45,601 nt of DNA, taken from the NCBI GenBank assembly GCA_028278065.1, contig JANQFA010000066.1:1-45601 (forward strand). Reading direction: 5' to 3'. Position 1 is the stretch's first letter. Each line of letters begins with the position of its first letter. Shown in pieces: positions 40,514 through 45,601 of the stretch. The stretch is from Myxococcota bacterium (GTDB lineage Bacteria; Myxococcota_A; UBA9160; JAFDET01). Under the pieces are notes generated by a model. It searched no databases, was not told the DNA's origin, and saw only the letters and a program-made list of their open reading frames with translations. A program made the position numbers and the translations under genes.

Positions 40514-42414
40514 CCTTCGTCACCGGTCGCGAATCCGGCCTGCGCCAGGGCGGCGCGGAGCGGCGTTTCAGGCTCGAGCAGGCTCCGCAACGCCCGCACG
40601 GCGGGCCGGTCCCAGTGCGAAGTCGGGATCGCGAAGTCGTAGCGCTCGGCACGCAGGGGGCGGAAGGCGAGCTTCGCCTGGGCGGCCACCGGCTCGATGG
40701 TGACGCCCCAGTCCGCGCGTCCCTGGGCCACCGCCGCGGCCACGGCGTTGTGCGAGCGGGGCTCGTGGGCGAACCCGGGCGGCCTCCGCTCGCCGAGCAG
40801 CCCGTCGATCAGGATCCGCGTACCGGCGCCCCGGTTGCGATTCACCATGCGCAGGCCGGGATCGGCGAGGAGTGCCTCGGTGTCGCGGGTCTCGCGGCGC
40901 CGGGTCACCACGCCCTGCATGCGGGTGTAGCCGCGCAGCAGGCGGACCCCGTCGCCCAGGAAGGGCGTGTTGTACTCGCCGCTCTCGGGATCCAGCAGGT
41001 GGATCGGAGCCACGTCGCACTCGCCGCGGCGGGCGGCCGCCAGCCCGCCCTGGCTCCCGACCGACAGGATCTTGAGCGTGAAGCCCTCGTCGAGGAGCGC
41101 CGAGGCGATGAGATCGAGGCCGATGCAGTGGCTTCCGATCACCACCAGGTCGGCGGGCTCGAGCTCCCGCCCGATCAGGGTGACCTCGACCTCCTCCTCG
41201 GCCTCGACGATCTCCCGGTTGCGGAGCACGCGCACGAAGCCGTCCGCGCGGCTGAAGCTGGTGACGCTCCCGCTGCCCTTGCCCATCGGGTAGGCCGCGA
41301 GACCTCCGTCGGCGCGCTGGACGAGGCCGACCAGGAGGTACTCGAGACGCCCGCGCTCGGACGCCACCTGCAGCGCCATGTGCGCCGGAACGGTCTCGCG
41401 GCGCGCCTCGGACAGTCCCTGGAGTCTGCGCACGACGGGCGCCACGAACTCGTGGAAGGTGAAGACCGCCGAGGTGGGGAAGCCGGGCAGGATCGCCACC
41501 GGTCGCCCGGCGTCGGCCGCGAGGCAGATGGGCTTTCCCGGCTTCAGGGCCACGCCGTGCACCACGATGCCCGGCGAGAGCTCCCGCACCACCTCGGCGT
41601 TGAGATCCCCTTCGCCCTTGGAGGTGCCGCCGGACAGGAGCACGACGTCCGCCTCGCGCCGCGCCCGCTCGAGGCCCGCGCGCAGCGCCTGGGGATCGTC
41701 CCGGAAGGTGCCCACGAACCACGGCTCGCCGCCCAGCTCGCGCACTGCGTCGGCGAGGATGCGGGCGTTGCTGTCGAAGACCAGCCCGGGACGCATGGGC
41801 GTCCCGGGCTCGACGATCTCGTCGCCCGTGGAGAGGATGCCCACCAGGGGGCGCCGCACCACGCGCACGTGCTCGCGCCCGATCGCCGCCAGCATGCCGG
41901 TCTCGCGCGAGGTGAGGCGCGCACCCCGGAAGAGAACCGTCTCTCCGAGGCCGATGTCGGTCCCGGCGAAGGAGACGGCCGCGCCGGGCACCACCGCGCG
42001 GCGCACCGCGACCAGCGCCTCGCCCTCCTCCAGATCCGTATGCTCCACCGGCACCACCGCGTCCGCACCGCGGGGCAGCATCCCGCCGGTCGCGATCGCG
42101 GTGGCGGTGCCGGGCTTCACCTCCTCGCCAGGCTGGACGCCGGTCGGGATGGTCTCGAGATTGCGCCGCAGGCGGACCGGCGCCTCCTCCATCGCCCCGA
42201 ACGTGTCCGCCGCCTGCACCGCGAAGCCGTCCATGTTGGAGCGGTCGAAGGACGGAACGTCCACATCGGCGCGCACGTCCTCGGCGAGGATCCGGCCCAG
42301 GCAGTCGCCCAGGTGGACCACCTCTGCGGGAAGGGTGGAGAGATCGAGCGCCGCGTGCCAGCGCGCCTCCGCCTCGTCCCGGTCGATCACGTCGAGGAAC
42401 TGGCTCTGCTTCAC
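40510..42414 (-). CDS. MoeA fused to a periplasmic-binding-protein-like domain
   Basis: 634 residues, GTG 42414 overlapping the MoeA stop (GTGA) with GGAG 8 nt upstream. Residues 1-~400 are MoeA (molybdopterin molybdotransferase): N-M-D-G-F-A-V, M-L-P-R-G-A-D-A-V-V-P, S-T-G-D-E-I-V-E-P-G, D-S-N-A-R-I-L, S-G-G-T-S-K-G-E-G-D. Residues ~420-634 are a type-2 PBP-like domain (A-D-L-V-V-I-G-S-H-C-I-G-L-D, D-V-A-P-I-H-L-L-D-P, G-A-G-T-R-I-L-I-D). Such fusions occur in Mo/W loci and may sense oxyanion or cofactor. The protein lacks a signal, so it is cytoplasmic. Confidence 0.88.
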   Translation of the reverse strand: MKQSQFLDVIDRDEAEARWHAALDLSTLPAEVVHLGDCLGRILAEDVRADVDVPSFDRSNMDGFAVQAADTFGAMEEAPVRLRRNLETIPTGVQPGEEVKPGTATAIATGGMLPRGADAVVPVEHTDLEEGEALVAVRRAVVPGAAVSFAGTDIGLGETVLFRGARLTSRETGMLAAIGREHVRVVRRPLVGILSTGDEIVEPGTPMRPGLVFDSNARILADAVRELGGEPWFVGTFRDDPQALRAGLERARREADVVLLSGGTSKGEGDLNAEVVRELSPGIVVHGVALKPGKPICLAADAGRPVAILPGFPTSAVFTFHEFVAPVVRRLQGLSEARRETVPAHMALQVASERGRLEYLLVGLVQRADGGLAAYPMGKGSGSVTSFSRADGFVRVLRNREIVEAEEEVEVTLIGRELEPADLVVIGSHCIGLDLIASALLDEGFTLKILSVGSQGGLAAARRGECDVAPIHLLDPESGEYNTPFLGDGVRLLRGYTRMQGVVTRRRETRDTEALLADPGLRMVNRNRGAGTRILIDGLLGERRPPGFAHEPRSHNAVAAAVAQGRADWGVTIEPVAAQAKLAFRPLRAERYDFAIPTSHWDRPAVRALRSLLEPETPLRAALAQAGFATGDEG

Positions 42415-43655
42415 GCCGGGCACTCCGCGTCGTAGAGGAGGACCTCCACCTCGGCGCCTTCGGGCATCCCCTCCCGCTCGCGCGGAACCACCACGAATCC
42501 GTCGGCGCGCACCGTGGACGAGAGGATCGAGGCTCCCGAGGTGGCGAGGGGAACGACCGCATCGCCCTCGATGGCCACCCGCACGTAGTCCACCCGCCCG
42601 ACCATGGAGGCGATCTTGCGGGCGAGCCGCCGCATCAGGCGCCGGTGGGGCCAGGCCCGGGAGCGCCCGCCCAGGGCGCGGATGGTCGGGCCCGCGAAGA
42701 ACTCGTAGGCACACAGACACGAGACGGGATTGCCCGGCAGCAGGAACACGAGGCGTCCGTCGATCCGGCCCACGCCCGAAGGCGAGGAAGGTCGCATCGC
42801 CACCCCGTGAAAGTCGAGGCTTCCGAGCTCGGCCACCAGGCGCGGGGCGTGGTCCTCCTGTCCCACCGAGCTCCCTCCCGAGACCAGAACCACGTCGGCG
42901 TCCTGCCGCGCGAGCTCGGTGCGGATCGCGTCGGCCCGGTCGGGCAGGATCGCGTGGGGGAGCTTCTCGCCGCCGTCGCGTTCGACGAGCGCGGCCAGCA
43001 TCGGCGAGTTGCTGTCTACGATGTGCGCGCCCGCCGGCCGGCTGCCCGGGGCAAGGAGCTCGTCCCCGGTGACGACGAAGCGCACGCGCGGCCGTCGCAC
43101 GCAGCGCGGCTCGCCCGCGCCGATCGACGCCAGGAGCCCGACGTCCTGGGGGCGCAGTCTGCGTCCGGCTCGGAGCACGACGTCCCCGGCGCGGATGTCC
43201 TCGCCGGGCGCGCCCACGTTCTTGTGCGGCGCCACGGCCGCACTCACCTCGACGCGACTGCCGGCTTCGCTGCAGACCTCGGCCATGGCCACGGCGTCGG
43301 CGCCCTGGGGAAGAGGCGCCCCGGTCATGATACGGACCGCCTGGCCTTTTCCGACCTGGCCCGCGAAGGGCTTGCCGGGGAGCGAGAGGCCCGCCACCGA
43401 CAAGCCCACCGGATCGTATTCGCTGGCGCCGAAGGTGTCCTCACCGCGCACCGCGTAGCCGTCCATGGCGGAGCGCGCGAAGGAGGGAACCGCCACCTCC
43501 GCGCGCACGTCCTCGGCCAGCACCCTCCCGGCGCAGTCCTCGAGTGCCACCGCCTCGGGCTCCAGCCGTCGGGCGGACTCCGCGAGGAAGCGCTCCACCT
43601 CCTCCACGTCCGCCCGCTCGGTGAAGCCCTTCATCCGAACGTCGCGCATCGTCAT
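42411..43655 (-). CDS. moeA: Molybdopterin molybdotransferase MoeA
   Basis: 414 residues from ATG 43655; two further in-frame ATGs follow (43649, 43634), the last giving the usual M-K-G-F-T-E-R-A-D-V start. MoeA motifs are complete: S-A-M-D-G-Y-A-V, M-T-G-A-P-L-P-Q-G-A-D, V-T-G-D-E-L, D-S-N-S-P-M-L, S-G-G-S-S-V-G-Q-E-D, L-P-G-N-P-V-S. It inserts Mo or W into molybdopterin. It lies between AOR and the MoeA-PBP fusion, so this locus holds two MoeA copies, perhaps one adapted to tungsten. Confidence 0.92.
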   Translation of the reverse strand: MTMRDVRMKGFTERADVEEVERFLAESARRLEPEAVALEDCAGRVLAEDVRAEVAVPSFARSAMDGYAVRGEDTFGASEYDPVGLSVAGLSLPGKPFAGQVGKGQAVRIMTGAPLPQGADAVAMAEVCSEAGSRVEVSAAVAPHKNVGAPGEDIRAGDVVLRAGRRLRPQDVGLLASIGAGEPRCVRRPRVRFVVTGDELLAPGSRPAGAHIVDSNSPMLAALVERDGGEKLPHAILPDRADAIRTELARQDADVVLVSGGSSVGQEDHAPRLVAELGSLDFHGVAMRPSSPSGVGRIDGRLVFLLPGNPVSCLCAYEFFAGPTIRALGGRSRAWPHRRLMRRLARKIASMVGRVDYVRVAIEGDAVVPLATSGASILSSTVRADGFVVVPREREGMPEGAEVEVLLYDAECPA

Positions 43656-43684
43656 CCGACGTCCCCGACGTTTCGCGCGACGGC

Positions 43685-45427
43685 TCAGCCCGTGGCTTTG
43701 GTGTCCCAGAAGGTCTCGCTGGGCTCGAAGCGCTGCGCCTTGGCCGCGGCGATGGTGTCCGCGTCCACGTCGAACTTGAGCGCGCCCTCCGGCCCCACGC
43801 CCTCCTCGCGGATACACTTGGGCAGGTCGTCGTCCTCGACCGTGAAACCTGCGCCCTCGTTGAACTTCCATTCGTCCTGCAGGCACTGCCATCCCATGTC
43901 CGCCACGTGCTCCTTGCTCACGGTCTCGCCGTAGAGCCCGGAGTAGAACTCCGCGATCTCGGGCAGGGTCGGCTGCAGGAACTGGCAGAAGCCCGACGAA
44001 TCGCACGCCGCGTTGATGAGCTGCGACTCCTGGCTGGCCTGGGCGAACTGGTCCGGCGGCAGGCCGGGGTTCACGATCAGGCCGGCGGTGTGGTCGCCGC
44101 CCATCGGGCTCGTACAGTAGGTGACGCCGGTCGCCTTGAGCGGCCGCGGGTCCCAGGCCGGCAGCGCCTGGCCCTTGGCGATGGGCACGCGGTGGTGCTT
44201 CTGCCGCTTGCCGATCGCCGCCGCGCCGTCGCCGATGGCCTTGCCCAGCTCGGTGCCCTCGGCGATCTCGTGAAGGAGGCGCTTGGCACCCTCCGCGTCG
44301 CCCCACTCGAGCCCGCCCGAGTCCATCAGGATCGCGATGGCAGCTCCGGTCTCGATGGTGTCGAGACCCAGCTCGTCGCAGAGTCGGTCGAGATCGGCCA
44401 CGTCCTCCCAGCTCGCGATCGCGCAGTTGGCGCCCAGCAGGGTGAGCGTCTCGAACTCGAGGGCGCTGGTCTTGTAGTTGCCGTCCTTATCGTGGACGAT
44501 GTTCGAGCACTGCACGATGCAGCCGGTCATGCAGTTGTGCATGCCGCCGCCGCGCTCCTCGAAGCTCTCGACGATGCGCGCGCCGTCGAGGGTCTGGGCG
44601 TCGGGCGACTGGCCCTCGGTGCGGTTCTTGTAGGGGAACGTGTTCAGCATGTTCGCGACGGGCACGACCGAGCTCGTGCCCCACTTGAACATCTCGGCCT
44701 TGGGGCCCTCGCGGAACTCCTTGCTGTAGCCCTTGCACAGGGTCGAGAAGGCCTTCACGTCGGCGGGGCGGCGCACCGGGGTCTTCTCCGGGTCCACCAT
44801 CACCCACTTGAGGCCCTTGCTGCCCATCACCGCGCCGAGACCCCCGCGCGCCGCATGGCGCGCCGGACGTCGGTCCTGGTCGGCGTCGGTGCAGGCTACG
44901 GACGCCCCCGAGAGCTTCATCTCGCCGGCCGGTCCGATGCTCACGAAGGACGCCGTCTTGGGGTACCTGCCGGCGAGCTGCTCGATCAGGGCGTAGTTCC
45001 ACATGCCCTTCTCGTCATCGGCGGCCACGACCTTCACGCCGTCCTTGGTCACCTCGAGCCCGTAGCGCTTGTCCGGATCGGATGGCTGGCCCTTCACCAC
45101 GATGGCGCGATAGCCGAGCTTCATCAGATCCTGGGCAGGGTTGCCTCCCGCGTTGGCCTCCTTGATGCCGCCGGTGAGCGGGCTCTTGCCGCCGATGGAC
45201 ATGCGGCCGGAGGTCGGAGCCATGGTCCCGGAGAGAACCCCCGGCGCCATGACCAGCACGTTCTCCGGCCCCAGCGGATCGCAGGACGGGTCGCACTCCT
45301 CGAGGAGGATGCGGGCCGAGAGCGCGCGACCACCGAGGAGCTTCCAGTCCTCCGGGAAGTCGTCGAGGCTGGCCGTCTGGCTGGTCATGTCGACGCGGAT
45401 CAGGCGATCACCGGTGGGTCCACTCAC
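43685..45427 (-). CDS. Aldehyde:ferredoxin oxidoreductase family tungstoenzyme
   Basis: 580 residues, GTG 45427 with GGAGGAG upstream. The N-terminal AOR domain (G-G-R-A-L-S-A-R-I-L, P-T-S-G-R-M-S-I-G-G-K-S-P-L-T-G-G) binds the bis-pterin W cofactor. A cysteine group C-M-T-G-C-I-V-Q-C (C-x3-C-x3-C) and a late C-D-S-S-G-F-C hold the [4Fe-4S] cluster. The x3 spacing marks the YdhV-like branch rather than the archaeal AOR (C-x2-C-x3-C). Likely aldehyde oxidation or carboxylate reduction with ferredoxin. First gene of the Tup operon, 29 nt before moeA. The upstream TATCCT about 40 nt before the start is a -10 candidate. Confidence 0.88.
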   Translation of the reverse strand: MSGPTGDRLIRVDMTSQTASLDDFPEDWKLLGGRALSARILLEECDPSCDPLGPENVLVMAPGVLSGTMAPTSGRMSIGGKSPLTGGIKEANAGGNPAQDLMKLGYRAIVVKGQPSDPDKRYGLEVTKDGVKVVAADDEKGMWNYALIEQLAGRYPKTASFVSIGPAGEMKLSGASVACTDADQDRRPARHAARGGLGAVMGSKGLKWVMVDPEKTPVRRPADVKAFSTLCKGYSKEFREGPKAEMFKWGTSSVVPVANMLNTFPYKNRTEGQSPDAQTLDGARIVESFEERGGGMHNCMTGCIVQCSNIVHDKDGNYKTSALEFETLTLLGANCAIASWEDVADLDRLCDELGLDTIETGAAIAILMDSGGLEWGDAEGAKRLLHEIAEGTELGKAIGDGAAAIGKRQKHHRVPIAKGQALPAWDPRPLKATGVTYCTSPMGGDHTAGLIVNPGLPPDQFAQASQESQLINAACDSSGFCQFLQPTLPEIAEFYSGLYGETVSKEHVADMGWQCLQDEWKFNEGAGFTVEDDDLPKCIREEGVGPEGALKFDVDADTIAAAKAQRFEPSETFWDTKATG

Positions 45428-45473
45428 GGGAGGCTCCTCCTATCTGCTCAAGGGCGGCGAGGATACCCCAATC

Positions 45474-45539
45474 CTCCGGGAGATCGCCGCATGGGTCTGG
45501 AAACGGCTCCGGGGGATCGCCGCACCGGTCCGGAAGCGG
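45474..45539. repeat. Two-copy 33-bp tandem repeat upstream of the AOR operon
   Basis: Units 45474-45506 and 45507-45539 begin CTCCGGG and differ at about five positions of 33. The length is a multiple of three. The unit has a CTCCGGG...GGATCGCCGCA core. No gene of known type is seen here; the repeat may be a decayed coding segment or regulator-binding array. The remaining 45540-45601 shows only a TAG at 45574-45576 on the minus strand (reads V-L-A-A-V-G-G-G-stop), too short to call. Confidence 0.5.
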
Positions 45540-45601
45540 TGCGGGAGTCCGAGGGGGTCGGGGCCGCGCGAGGCTAGCCGCCTCCGACCGCCGCCAGGAC
45601 G

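Noticed and set aside
40510-42414. A frameshift joining MoeA and a separate PBP gene
   Set aside because: The frame is continuous with a linker, there is no start or ribosome site at the junction, and such fusions are a known family.
45574-45601. TAG on the minus strand with V-L-A-A-V-G-G-G before it, a possible gene end
   Set aside because: Only eight codons are visible before the window edge, so no gene can be supported.
1-45601. Defence islands, CRISPR, prophage, integrase or toxin-antitoxin genes
   Set aside because: I found no regular spaced repeats, recombinase motifs or phage structural genes. The only weak candidate is the TOPRIM-CBS pair, listed as a finding.

Overview
This is a GC-rich (roughly 70%) bacterial chromosome segment with very dense, mostly metabolic gene content. 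I see no phage genes, insertion sequences, CRISPR arrays, tRNAs or rRNAs. The mix of a DUF3604 protein, a secreted alpha/beta hydrolase with an Ig-like N-terminus, a split MaoC/DUF35/thiolase set, a P450-family protein and a tungsten AOR locus suggests a deltaproteobacterial-type lineage (Myxococcota, Binatota or similar). That placement is inference only.

Left part (1-9035). The 5' portion of an ABC exporter runs off the left edge, preceded by a structured leader. A decayed oxidoreductase fragment and a secreted hydrolase follow. Next comes a leftward, translationally coupled operon: alpha/beta hydrolase, thiolase-like protein, DUF35 OB-fold protein, PHP protein, two MaoC hotdog subunits and an SDR. 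It resembles the ChsH1/ChsH2/Ltp2 set used to shorten steroid or other bulky acyl-CoA side chains.

Middle (9036-22574). This holds an MFS transporter, a CRP-family regulator in an operon with a P450 homologue whose heme cysteine position is phenylalanine, and a DUF3604 protein. A near-perfect CRP operator (TGTGA-N6-TCACA) lies between the P450 and DUF3604 genes. Then come aat, a zinc alcohol dehydrogenase, an LPG-synthase-like membrane protein, a TOPRIM-CBS pair, a NarL-type response regulator, a TrmA/RlmD-family methyltransferase, a cupredoxin-like protein and a GH13 glucosidase. Several transcription units here begin with a TANNNT box exactly 6 nt before ATG and no Shine-Dalgarno sequence, so they are probably leaderless.

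Nitrate assimilation block (22576-37860, all leftward). The genes are nirBD (fused), a DmsB-DmsC fusion, nasA, nasT (ANTAR), nasS, nrtABCD, an outer-membrane porin and cobA for siroheme. The nirBD and nrtA leaders share a sigma-54-like -24/-12 element and a conserved stem; the nirBD stem is followed by a U-rich tract, and the nrtA leader has a hexaloop with A1 and G4. This fits NasS/NasT-controlled transcription antitermination.

Right end (37978-45601). A leftward operon encodes an aldehyde:ferredoxin-oxidoreductase-family tungstoenzyme, MoeA, a MoeA-PBP fusion and a TupABC-like tungstate importer. It supplies the metal cofactor for AOR and possibly for NasA. A 33-bp tandem repeat lies upstream of it.
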